This document shows, in pieces, positions 1 to 6,617 of a stretch of 8,580 nt of DNA (within the stretch, counting starts at the first letter, position 1; each line of letters begins with the position of its first letter). A program made the position numbers and the translations under genes. The stretch comes from Chitinophagia bacterium (lineage in GTDB: Bacteria; Bacteroidota; Bacteroidia; Chitinophagales; Chitinophagaceae): NCBI GenBank assembly GCA_010027295.1, contig RGVM01000085.1:1-8580 (forward strand), read 5' to 3'. The notes under the pieces were generated by a model. It had not been told where the DNA came from, did no database searches, and saw only the letters and a list, made by a program, of their open reading frames with translations.

Positions 1-762
1 AGGGACGCGGAACTGACCATTCTGCTCACCGGGTATGCCTATGTATTCGATGCCCCCGTCACACTGACCGGGAAAACAGCGCTGGTGGGGAAAAACAGGA
101 CACCCATCCGCATCTCGGTGAGGAGTGGTCAACCGCCTTTTGTAATTCAAATCGGGGCCGGCAGCACACTGGCCCTGAAGGGACTTGCCATCGATCTGGG
201 CGCCCTGAACAGCCTGTCTTTCCTGTCCACGGACACATCCGGCCCCAGCGGACATTCCGCCCTTTCCATGGATGACTGCAGCGTTCGAAACATGAATGGA
301 ACCTTCCTGTACGGGGCGCGCTCAAGCGTGTCCGATAGTATCCTGATCTCCAATTGCAGCTTCGAGAGCATGAAAGGGGCCGTTTTCAGCTTTGACGGCG
401 AAAGCGATCAAAAAGGGTATTACAACGTGGAAAGGATGCGAGTGCGCGAGTGCCGATTCTCGGATTGCACAGCTCCGATCCTGACCATGCTGCGAAGCGG
501 CAAGGACGAGAGCACCCTCGGTCCGAATCTCCTGTTCGACGGGAATCAAATAGTCAACTGCAACAGTGGAAAAGCGTCCGCCCTCATATCCTTGTCCGGC
601 GTTCAGTACTCTCGCATCGAAAGGAATTCCTTCACCGGATGCAACACTAATGGCATACTGTTGGAGTACCGCGACTGGGTGAAGGCAACCCATCACTTCA
701 GACAGAACCTACTGCAACAGTCAGGCAGTATCCGAACGAATGCATATGTGAGCATGGAATAG
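1..762 (+). CDS. PL6-family polysaccharide lyase (alginate lyase / chondroitinase B type), C-terminal part, 5' truncated by window edge
   Basis: The frame is open from base 1 to a TAG stop at 760-762, giving 253 residues, so the gene begins outside the window; the GTG at 85 is not a credible start. The visible part reads as right-handed parallel beta-helix: short beta-strand turns with regularly spaced Asn and Cys, such as ISNCSFESM, RECRFSDCTA, FDGNQIVNCN and IERNSFTGCN. The stretch DESTLGP (about residues 169-175 of the visible part) resembles the DESTFGP motif that I recall from two-domain PL6 alginate lyases, which places this in their C-terminal helix domain. PL6 enzymes cleave alginate or dermatan-type chains by beta-elimination, usually in the periplasm or outside the cell. 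The catalytic N-terminal domain with its Ca2+, Lys and Arg site is not visible, so activity and substrate cannot be read here. An SGNH esterase gene follows on the same strand after about 70 bases and may be cotranscribed. Confidence 0.82.
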   Translation, partial: RDAELTILLTGYAYVFDAPVTLTGKTALVGKNRTPIRISVRSGQPPFVIQIGAGSTLALKGLAIDLGALNSLSFLSTDTSGPSGHSALSMDDCSVRNMNGTFLYGARSSVSDSILISNCSFESMKGAVFSFDGESDQKGYYNVERMRVRECRFSDCTAPILTMLRSGKDESTLGPNLLFDGNQIVNCNSGKASALISLSGVQYSRIERNSFTGCNTNGILLEYRDWVKATHHFRQNLLQQSGSIRTNAYVSME

Positions 763-763
763 A

Positions 764-805
764 GAGTCGGCGGCGACTCCCGACCCCGCTCGTGAAGTAT
801 CGGGA
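764..805 (+). other. Two adjacent, slightly overlapping hairpins after the PL6 stop
   Basis: Directly after the TAG stop, GAGTCG (764-769) pairs with CGACTC (774-779) around a GCGG tetraloop. TCCCGA (778-783) can pair with TCGGGA (800-805). The two stems share bases 778-779, so they compete at the edge. Neither is followed by a T run, so this is not a clear intrinsic terminator. It could stabilise the PL6 mRNA end or tune readthrough into the next gene. The pairing is seen; the role is guessed. Confidence 0.35.
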
Positions 806-832
806 TACATGCGACAACCATCCATCACGCAC

Positions 833-1603
833 ATGAGAAACATTCCCTCCCGCAGATCCTTCATCCGCTCCGCCATCGGCGGCCTGTCCATTCCATTCGC
901 AGCACAAGCCTTCCATCCGTCCGAACATATGGATATAATAAAAGACGGTGTCTTTGAATCACATCCATTGCAGGGCGCATACCTGTCAGCCATCAGGCAG
1001 GAACTCGAAAAGAAATGGCCGCAGAACCGGACCGTCAACCTCGTCTTCCACGGACACTCCGTCCCGGCGGGCTATTTCCGGACGCCGGTGGTGAACACCC
1101 TGGAATCCTACCCCTTCCTGGTGCTGAAGGGACTGAAGGAAAGATACCCGCATGCGGTCGTCAACTCCATCGTCACCTCGATCGGCGGGGAGGACGCCAG
1201 ACAGGGCGCCGCCAGGTTCACGAACGAAGTCCTCTGCCACCGGCCGGATGTGCTGTTCATCGACTATGCCCTGAACGACCAGCGGATAGGACTGGAAGCC
1301 TCCCTCGAAGCCTGGACACGGATGATCGTCGCTGCACTGGAACGGAACGCGAAAGTCATCCTCCTGACGGCCACGCCCGACCAGCGGGTCGATATCCTGG
1401 ACAAGGGCACCCTACTGCAACAGCTATGCGACCAGATAGGCGGACTGGCCCGCACGCACAAGGTGGGAATCGTGGACAGCTACAAGCTGTTCCAACACAT
1501 ATCGACATCCGGCGGGAAGATATCCGACTATATGTCCCAGGTGAACCATCCCAACGGGAAGGGACACCAACTGGTCGCTGATGCCATCCTCAGCTACTTC
1601 TGA
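833..1603 (+). CDS. Exported SGNH/GDSL-type hydrolase (putative carbohydrate esterase)
   Basis: I chose the ATG at 833 (256 aa) over the in-frame ATG at 809 because it gives a compact signal peptide whose SRRSFIR (residues 6-12) fits a twin-arginine motif, followed by a hydrophobic stretch ending near FAAQA. SGNH blocks are visible: block I as FHGHS with nucleophile candidate Ser75 (GHS instead of GDS), block II in GGEDARQG (117-124), block III as YALND with Asn147, and block V as NHPNGKGH with His239. The usual Asp three residues before the His is Gln236; Asp232 is the nearest acidic residue. Family members remove acetyl or other acyl groups from sugars, lipids or peptides. The position behind a PL6 lyase gene and opposite a heparinase-like gene suggests deacetylation of an acylated polysaccharide in the periplasm, which is inference. 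The fold assignment is firm; the substrate is unknown. Confidence 0.85.
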   Translation: MRNIPSRRSFIRSAIGGLSIPFAAQAFHPSEHMDIIKDGVFESHPLQGAYLSAIRQELEKKWPQNRTVNLVFHGHSVPAGYFRTPVVNTLESYPFLVLKGLKERYPHAVVNSIVTSIGGEDARQGAARFTNEVLCHRPDVLFIDYALNDQRIGLEASLEAWTRMIVAALERNAKVILLTATPDQRVDILDKGTLLQQLCDQIGGLARTHKVGIVDSYKLFQHISTSGGKISDYMSQVNHPNGKGHQLVADAILSYF

Positions 1604-1609
1604 AGCTGA
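1590..1609. other. Small hairpin across the stop of the SGNH gene, in the convergent junction
   Basis: TCAGCT (1590-1595) pairs with AGCTGA (1604-1609) around an 8-base loop, spanning the TGA stop at 1601-1603. The SGNH gene and the minus-strand heparinase-like gene converge here with only about 35 bases between their stops. There is no T run on either strand, so a bidirectional terminator role is only possible. Confidence 0.25.
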
Positions 1610-1638
1610 TATCTACACGGCAAGGATCTTACACTGAT

Positions 1639-4419
1639 TCAGCCACCGATGTACAGCACCAATCCCCGCACCGCCGGTATCGTGATATGCGTGACGTCAT
1701 TGCCGACGTACACCTTTAGCCCCACGGAAGCACCCTCGGCCCGGAAGATGCCGCCCGGCACGCCGATGACGGACAGGACGGTCTCCTGTTGGCAGTTGAT
1801 CCGAAGTCCATTGCCCACGACCTCCATCGAGGCATCGCCTACGCTCACTGGAACGGATAACCGATACGGACCCCAGGCGATCTCGCGCCCGCCGGCGAGG
1901 TACAGGTGGTGCAGCGTGTCGGCCCGCCAGCCGATCAGGCCGAAGTGGCCGCTGAACGACCATGACCGGCCCGAACGGATGCTGTCCGCATCGGTGGACT
2001 GCAGCACCATCTGCCGGGCATGCCCCGAACGGGCGTTGCCGAAGACCTCCACTGCCGTGAATCGCGCGGCATCTGCCGGTTGGGAAACGATACGGAAAGA
2101 ATCCACCGAATGGCCTGACGCTGCCGCATGGGGCTCATACACGGCCACGAAGGGCCGCGACCAGGCCTGCCCATCCTGCCGCCACACGATAGCTGGCGTG
2201 CGCCGCTCGCGGTACTCGGCGGAGGCCGTCTTCGTCGGGGGCGCCATGCCGGTGAAGAGCGTTCGGCCCGTCTCAGGCGCGTAGAGGGCCCGCATCCGGG
2301 CATCGCCGGCACGGAAGACGACGACGCCCGATGAGGCGTCCGCCTTTGTAACGGTGTCGATCATGCGAAGACCGGGCGGGTCGTAGGGGTCGGGGTGCAG
2401 TGGGATGGCGGACGGCGTCGAGGACATCGGTGAGCCGTCCCTCTTCCGCAGCTCGAGCCCTTCGCCGACGTTGTGGTACACATACTCGTTGCTCGCGGGA
2501 TGGTCGGACCGGTAGATGTCGACATAGTACCCGGTGGTGTCGGTCGTGCGGACGATGGCCAGCGTCCGCTGCTGGCGGGCATTCGTGGAGATGTCGGTGT
2601 ACCTCGTGTCGGTGAACGATACCCGTTCCGACACGGCGGGCTTCCCGGGCATGGGCTCCATCGCGGCCAGTGCAATCTCGCCCATGCGCTTGGTGCCGCC
2701 GCCGCCCTTCACGGGTGGCACGGAGGTGGAGCGGCCGCCGGCGACGACCGTGTTGTGCGCGGCCCACTGGGCGTAGTAGTCCACATGCATCGGGGCCTCG
2801 TAGGTGATGCCCTTGCCGGGGTCGGGCGCCATCACGCGGCCCATCCCATAGAGTTCCACGGCCATGCCGTTGGCGTGGTTGTGGTTGTAGGAGGCCCCCT
2901 GCACGGCATACATGAGGCCGTGGACGGGGTCGGTTCCGTTGCGCTGGAGGAAGCACTTCGCGAAGTCGAGTGTCCCGCTCCGGGGCCATTCGTAGGGCCG
3001 CGTGGAGGTGGCCGAGACGTCGGGCAGGAAGCATAGCAGTCCCAAGAAGCCGCTCTTCGAACGGTCATAGCCGTTCTTGTCGATCAGCACGCGGAGGGAG
3101 GTGGTCAGTTGTGCATAGACGGCGGTGTCGTATCTCTTGGCGAACAGGAGTCCTATCTCGAGGCATTCCGGACTCTGGGAGGCGGGGCCGGTATCGCCGA
3201 TGGACGGTGCGCGTAGGTCGGGGAAGGAGTATTTCAGCATCGCATGCGAGGCCTGGAACAGCGCGGGATAACGGCGGAAGACGTCATGTCCGTTGCGCTC
3301 CATCGCGAGCGATGCCTGCAGCAGGCTGCTGACGGGGAAGTTGTGGTAGCCGCCGGGCTCCTTCCAGTGGCCGTCGGGCGTGAAGTGCCTTGCCAGCAGG
3401 GAGGGCATGGAGAGGTGTCCGCATCCTCCGCTCAAGGTGTCGCGGCTCATGAAATAGTCCACGTAGCGGCGGCGCTCCACGGGGTCCTCGATGGACAGCG
3501 TCGAGAACACCATCAGCGGCGTCTGAGCCGCGAACCAGTTGTTGTCCCAGAACCCGCGGTGGGTCATCGTCCAGGCGATGCGTTGGAAGACGGGCTCGTA
3601 CCATTTCGTCTCGTAGCCGCGGCGGCGCAGCCAGTCGTAGAGGAAGTCGTACACCAGCGGCATAGGCTCGTAGGCGCCGTCGCCGATCGACTGTATCGAC
3701 AGGAAGCCGGTGCGGCAGGGCCCTTCCACGGGCTGCTGGTGGTAGGCGCCGCGGGCCCATTGCGAGAGGATGTCGGCGGCGAAGCGGGCGTACGTCTCGT
3801 CACCCGTCAGCCAGTACACGATGGCGGCGTCGAGGGCGAGGTCGTTGATGCGACCGTTGAACCGGTCGATCATCGCACCGGGGTCGACCCGCTCGCGGAT
3901 ACCTGGGTCCGTCTCTCGTTGCAGCAGCATCTTCCTCGATGTGTCATACGGCACCATCTCCTCCAGCGACGGCATTCGGTACCCATGGCCGTCGGGCGCC
4001 ACGGGACCGCGTTTGTGCGTACTCACCCGGACCGTCGGGAAGGGCGCGTCGCCCGCGAAGCCGGCCATGGCGGTGCCCTCGGCGTCGGAGATGGCGCGCG
4101 TATAGCGCCGGCCCGGCACCCGGTTCATGATGTACCGGCTGAGGATCCATTCGGGGTCGTTCCGGTGCCGCGCGACGTACGGGTCCACCTCCCGGCGGAG
4201 CGCCTCGTAGGACCGCTTCGCCCAGGGCTGGATGCGGATCTTCTCGAGCACCGCCGTACGGTCGCCCGGCCCGACGAGGATATGCGGATGGGGGAAGGCC
4301 GACCGTTCGCCCGACTGCGCGAAGACCGTCAGGGACAGGCAGCACCAGAACATTGGAAGCGACCATCTACCCGGCCGGACAAAAGAAGCCAGATGAGATA
4401 CGGCAGACATGGAATGCAT
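1639..4419 (-). CDS. Secreted heparinase II/III-like polysaccharide lyase
   Basis: About 926 aa from the ATG at 4419; an in-frame ATG at 4410 is equally plausible, and a TTG at 4434 would add five residues. No strong ribosome site distinguishes them. A signal peptide is visible, with h-region LPMFWCCLSLTVF and likely cleavage after VFA (near residue 34). Numbering from 4419, an alpha-helical, toroid-like half (about 40-470) carries LDAAIVYWLTGDETYARFAA (about 196-215), DNNWFAAQTP (292-301) and EPGGYHNF (354-361). The Tyr358-His359 pair sits where lyases of this fold usually place the catalytic Tyr. A beta-rich half follows, with YNHNHANG (511-518) and AAHNTVV (553-559), typical of the heparinase II/III C-terminal domain. 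Such enzymes cleave uronic-acid polysaccharides by beta-elimination in the periplasm. Similar architectures occur in PL15, PL17, PL21 and PL39, so alginate is plausible given the PL6 gene nearby, but the exact family is not settled from sequence alone. Confidence 0.86.
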   Translation of the reverse strand: MHSMSAVSHLASFVRPGRWSLPMFWCCLSLTVFAQSGERSAFPHPHILVGPGDRTAVLEKIRIQPWAKRSYEALRREVDPYVARHRNDPEWILSRYIMNRVPGRRYTRAISDAEGTAMAGFAGDAPFPTVRVSTHKRGPVAPDGHGYRMPSLEEMVPYDTSRKMLLQRETDPGIRERVDPGAMIDRFNGRINDLALDAAIVYWLTGDETYARFAADILSQWARGAYHQQPVEGPCRTGFLSIQSIGDGAYEPMPLVYDFLYDWLRRRGYETKWYEPVFQRIAWTMTHRGFWDNNWFAAQTPLMVFSTLSIEDPVERRRYVDYFMSRDTLSGGCGHLSMPSLLARHFTPDGHWKEPGGYHNFPVSSLLQASLAMERNGHDVFRRYPALFQASHAMLKYSFPDLRAPSIGDTGPASQSPECLEIGLLFAKRYDTAVYAQLTTSLRVLIDKNGYDRSKSGFLGLLCFLPDVSATSTRPYEWPRSGTLDFAKCFLQRNGTDPVHGLMYAVQGASYNHNHANGMAVELYGMGRVMAPDPGKGITYEAPMHVDYYAQWAAHNTVVAGGRSTSVPPVKGGGGTKRMGEIALAAMEPMPGKPAVSERVSFTDTRYTDISTNARQQRTLAIVRTTDTTGYYVDIYRSDHPASNEYVYHNVGEGLELRKRDGSPMSSTPSAIPLHPDPYDPPGLRMIDTVTKADASSGVVVFRAGDARMRALYAPETGRTLFTGMAPPTKTASAEYRERRTPAIVWRQDGQAWSRPFVAVYEPHAAASGHSVDSFRIVSQPADAARFTAVEVFGNARSGHARQMVLQSTDADSIRSGRSWSFSGHFGLIGWRADTLHHLYLAGGREIAWGPYRLSVPVSVGDASMEVVGNGLRINCQQETVLSVIGVPGGIFRAEGASVGLKVYVGNDVTHITIPAVRGLVLYIGG

Positions 4420-4558
4420 CGGAAAGGGTTTCAATGGGAATCATCGGGCGGGGAGGCGCTATCGTTGCGGTTCTTTCGAGCGGGAAACGGAGGTATCGGA
4501 AACGTGTGGGATCAGATGGCTCGTCTCGGCAGGAGTGGACCCGAGATAATCTCTCCTT

Positions 4559-5056
4559 TCATCTCACTAAGATATCCCGATCCATGTAGACGACGCCCGG
4601 CGTCGGATTACGGTAATAGGGGCCGCATTCGGCGAAGCCGTTGCGACGGTAGAGCGACAAGGCGGCGTTGAGGTGCGACAACGTGTCGAGCCGCATCTTC
4701 CGGTAGCCCATGCCGCGGGCCGCAGAGATCAGTTCATCCAGCATCCGTTGTCCGATCGCCTGTCCGCGGTACGGGGGGCGGACATACATCCGCTTCAGCT
4801 CACAGACATCTTCTGCAATGGGACGAATGGCGGCGCAGCCGGCCGGGGCCCCTCCCACCCGGGCGAGCAGCAGCGCCCCGCGCGGCGGCCCATAGACCTC
4901 CGCGAGGTTCGACAACTCCCGCTCGAAGCCCTGGAAGCAGAGGTCAACCCCCAGTCCCGCCGCATACTCGCGGAAGAGCGTCACGGCTACCCCGTGGTCG
5001 TCTTCACCATCGGCATAGCAGAGCATCACATCCCTTGATATCTCTTGTGCATCCAT
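4559..5056 (-). CDS. GNAT-family N-acetyltransferase
   Basis: The reading frame stays open to 5434, but recognisable GNAT sequence starts only near the ATG at 5056 (165 aa); the ATG at 5026 (155 aa, MLCYADGEDD) is an alternative. Upstream codons would translate a palindromic repeat array and are very unlikely to be protein. GNAT enzymes transfer an acetyl group from acetyl-CoA to an amine. Visible elements: the N-terminal helix VTLFREYAAGLGVDL (25-39), beta-4 with CELKRMYVRP (85-94), the acetyl-CoA-binding loop RGQAIG (97-102; the usual RxxGxG/A with Ala at the first Gly), and the C-terminal LYRRNGFAECGPYYRNP (135-151). The pattern resembles small cytoplasmic GNATs common in Bacteroidota; the acceptor is unknown. 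The heparinase-like gene starts about 140 bases downstream on the same strand, without an obvious link in function. Confidence 0.87.
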   Translation of the reverse strand: MDAQEISRDVMLCYADGEDDHGVAVTLFREYAAGLGVDLCFQGFERELSNLAEVYGPPRGALLLARVGGAPAGCAAIRPIAEDVCELKRMYVRPPYRGQAIGQRMLDELISAARGMGYRKMRLDTLSHLNAALSLYRRNGFAECGPYYRNPTPGVVYMDRDILVR

Positions 5057-5129
5057 ACAAGCCTGGCTGATGGCGTCGACTTCGACTCGGCAATACAGCC
5101 CTCCGTAAGATAAGGAAGTATACCCACTC

Positions 5130-5240
5130 ACCCTCCAAGGGTACCCCCACCCTCCAAGAGTACCAATACCCTCGAAGGGTACTCCATCCGCCAACGGCGG
5201 ATACCCATACCCTCCAAGGGTGGTGTCTGCCCCGTAGGCG
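5130..5240. repeat. Tandem array of short palindromic repeats (two palindrome types)
   Basis: Four copies of ACCCTCCAAGGGTA or near variants lie at 5130-5143, 5149-5162 (AG for GG near the right arm), 5168-5181 (CGA centre, six-base arms) and 5209-5222 (ends TG). Each is an inverted repeat ACCCT/AGGGT with a 3-base centre, except the second copy, whose right arm is AGAGT. The first three repeat every 19 bases. Between copies three and four sits a different perfect palindrome, ATCCGCC-AAC-GGCGGAT (5186-5202); a degenerate relative, TCTGCC...GGCGGATA, follows at about 5226-5243. Neighbouring units are joined by C-rich spacers of 4-6 bases. The array could fold as a chain of small hairpins in RNA or single-stranded DNA, or offer repeated dyad binding sites. 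Origin and function are unknown. Confidence 0.8.
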
Positions 5241-5265
5241 GATAGGGTCAGGCAGCCGGTATGGG

Positions 5266-5293
5266 CGGCAGATGATTGCCTGCCGATTTTTTT
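5266..5293 (+). terminator. Intrinsic-terminator-like hairpin with T run, upstream of the vWA gene
   Basis: CGGCAG (5266-5271) pairs with CTGCCG (5280-5285) around an 8-base loop and is followed at once by ATTTTTTT (5286-5293). This is the classic shape of a Rho-independent terminator read on the plus strand. No plus-strand gene ends upstream: the preceding gene is GNAT on the minus strand. It may therefore end a small RNA covering the palindrome array or act as a leader attenuator for the vWA gene. A chance hairpin beside a promoter-associated T run is the alternative. Confidence 0.5.
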
Positions 5294-5320
5294 GTCACAC
5301 ATCAAATAGGTGGCATTATA
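5292..5320 (+). promoter_or_regulatory. Possible promoter for the vWA gene
   Basis: TTGTCA (5292-5297) and ATTATA (5315-5320) are 17 bases apart, about 45 bases before the ATG at 5367. A TTTG at 5291-5294 would also fit the Bacteroidota -33 element, but no good TAnnTTTG -7 element sits at the expected distance. The start of this candidate overlaps the T run of the hairpin just upstream. Confidence 0.3.
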
Positions 5321-5366
5321 GGGCCCGTACTTGCGCAGAAACGCATACCCATCCAACCCACTAACC

Positions 5367-6533
5367 ATGAACATCAAACGGTACATCGAGATCGTCCTCG
5401 ACAACAGCGGGAGCATGTCCACCCGGCTCGCCAACGAACCCCGCTACATCGTCGCCCAACGCATCTTCGAATCGAGCATCCTCCCCGTCATCGGAGATCC
5501 GGGCGACAAGGTCGCACTCCGACTCCTGCGCCACGGCTGCCAGGGACACTCCTTCATGGAAATCCTGCCCAACGACCGCGGCGCCATGCTCGAGCGCATC
5601 CGGCAGATCACCCCCGGCGGTGACACCCCCCTTTACTACACCACCCTCGACGCCATCGAGGCCTGCCGCAACGAACTGGCCGACGAATATCTGATCTTCG
5701 TCCTCACAGACGGGGAGGATACCTGTGGCGTGCCCATGGAAAAGGTGATCCCGAAAGACCTGGTGGATCGCTTCGTCCGCACCTACAATGTACTCCTCTG
5801 CCAGTTCGCCGTCGACGACCCCCTTACCCAGAACAACCTCACCGCCTTCTCCAGCTACGTCGGCGGCAACAGCGTCATCCTCGACGGCAGCGGCTCCCTG
5901 GAGGAGATGAAGCGCATCGTCTCGAAAGCTCTCGTCAAGACAGGCTTCTCCTCGAGACTGCCCCTCGACGCCTGCTTCACTCGCATCAAAGGATTCCCCG
6001 TCGCCTGGAAGGAACTCGAACGGAAGGAGGGATTTGACTTCCACCAGGCCTGCCTCCTTTGGCAGGAGGGACTTCTCTCCTGGAAACCAGAACCCGACAT
6101 GCAGGTAGACCCCACACAGGCCGCCGAACTTCGCTTCGTCTACGGCGTCAGGGTACGGTCCATGCTCCCGGAACCCCTCGTGAAAGCCATGTTCCAGCAA
6201 CTGCAGAAACCCTACCATTACTCGCATGACTGCATCTACTGGGACTTCGGGAAGGGTCGCTGGAGATACTTCCCCGAAAAGGCCGCGCTCAACGTGTTCG
6301 AACACCCCGACCACGAGTCGGACGAGAACCAGAACCTGGAGATGCTGGTAGAGAAGGCGTTCACCGGACGCAACCGTAAGCTGCCGACATCCACCTATCT
6401 GCCGAAGAAGGTCTACCAGGTGGAGGCGCTGCCCACCATCATGCCACTATTCACCCTGCGCAAGACCCGCGACACCGACCTCAACCATGTCGTCTACCTG
6501 CGCCCCGGCGACAGGGTCGTATTCCACCTTTGA
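5367..6533 (+). CDS. Cytoplasmic von Willebrand factor type A (vWA) domain protein with an unrecognised C-terminal region
   Basis: The ATG at 5367 (388 aa) places the first vWA strand, RYIEIVLDNSGSM, directly at the N-terminus; the GTG-type codons upstream would add residues out of step with the domain. There is no signal peptide or membrane segment, so the protein should be cytoplasmic. The vWA domain covers about residues 1-192 with a complete metal-ion-dependent adhesion site: DNSGS (Asp12, Ser14, Ser16), Thr87 in GGDTPLYY, and Asp115 in VLTDGEDTCG. This predicts Mg2+-dependent protein binding. Residues 193-388 match no domain I can name. They hold an aromatic-rich stretch (HYSHDCIYWDFGKGRWRYF, about 289-307) and a hydrophobic C-terminus (VVYLRPGDRVVFHL). 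No MoxR ATPase, kinase or phosphatase partner lies next to it. The role is unknown. Confidence 0.85.
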   Translation: MNIKRYIEIVLDNSGSMSTRLANEPRYIVAQRIFESSILPVIGDPGDKVALRLLRHGCQGHSFMEILPNDRGAMLERIRQITPGGDTPLYYTTLDAIEACRNELADEYLIFVLTDGEDTCGVPMEKVIPKDLVDRFVRTYNVLLCQFAVDDPLTQNNLTAFSSYVGGNSVILDGSGSLEEMKRIVSKALVKTGFSSRLPLDACFTRIKGFPVAWKELERKEGFDFHQACLLWQEGLLSWKPEPDMQVDPTQAAELRFVYGVRVRSMLPEPLVKAMFQQLQKPYHYSHDCIYWDFGKGRWRYFPEKAALNVFEHPDHESDENQNLEMLVEKAFTGRNRKLPTSTYLPKKVYQVEALPTIMPLFTLRKTRDTDLNHVVYLRPGDRVVFHL

Positions 6534-6573
6534 CACGCCGACGCTGCTGGGTCGGAGCATGACGGGCTCACTG

Positions 6574-6593
6574 CCTCGCAGGGTCAGGCGAGG
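6574..6593. terminator. Possible bidirectional terminator hairpin between convergent genes
   Basis: CCTCGC (6574-6579) pairs with GCGAGG (6588-6593) around an 8-base loop, midway in the 84-base gap between the stops of the vWA gene (plus) and the S10 peptidase gene (minus). The stem is GC-rich but no T run follows on either strand, so a terminator role rests mainly on position. Confidence 0.33.
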
Positions 6594-6617
6594 GGATCAA
6601 CCATTGGATGGCAGTCC

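Larger units (their letters stand above)
5057..5366. other. Divergent intergenic region holding a palindrome array, a terminator-like hairpin and a possible promoter
   Basis: This gap of about 310 bases separates the GNAT start (minus) from the vWA start (plus). From left to right it holds about 70 bases without recognised features, the short-palindrome array (5130-5240), a plus-strand hairpin with a T run (5266-5293), and an AT-richer stretch with promoter-like hexamers (5292-5320). The minus frame is stop-free through it, but its translation is Gly/Tyr/Pro-rich and simply mirrors the repeats. I see no convincing coding sequence or tRNA here. Confidence 0.7.

Noticed and set aside
1015..1581. 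Plus-strand frame of 188 codons inside the SGNH gene
   Set aside because: It is an overlapping frame shadow, Arg/Pro-rich and without motifs, within a gene that has clear SGNH blocks.
4543..4553. Small dyad GAGAT-A-ATCTC just after the GNAT stop
   Set aside because: Five-base arms with a single-base centre, no repeat elsewhere in the window and no T run; chance is a sufficient explanation.
3244..4671. Long plus-strand open frame (475 codons) opposite the heparinase-like gene
   Set aside because: It is the antisense shadow of a GC-rich gene: its translation is Val/Gly/Arg/His-rich without any domain, while the minus strand gives a full signal peptide and lyase motifs.
5130..5240. The palindrome array as a CRISPR array
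   Set aside because: The units are 14-18 bases with spacers of 4-6 bases, much too short, and no cas gene is in view.
5057..5434. N-terminal extension of the GNAT frame by 126 codons
   Set aside because: The extension translates the palindrome array into Gly/Tyr/Pro-rich sequence and runs antisense into the vWA start; GNAT similarity begins only near the ATG at 5056.
6581..6590. AGGGTCAGGC shared with the region after the palindrome array (5244-5253)
   Set aside because: A 10-base match in GC-rich DNA, without the palindromic unit itself, is too weak to call a second repeat copy.
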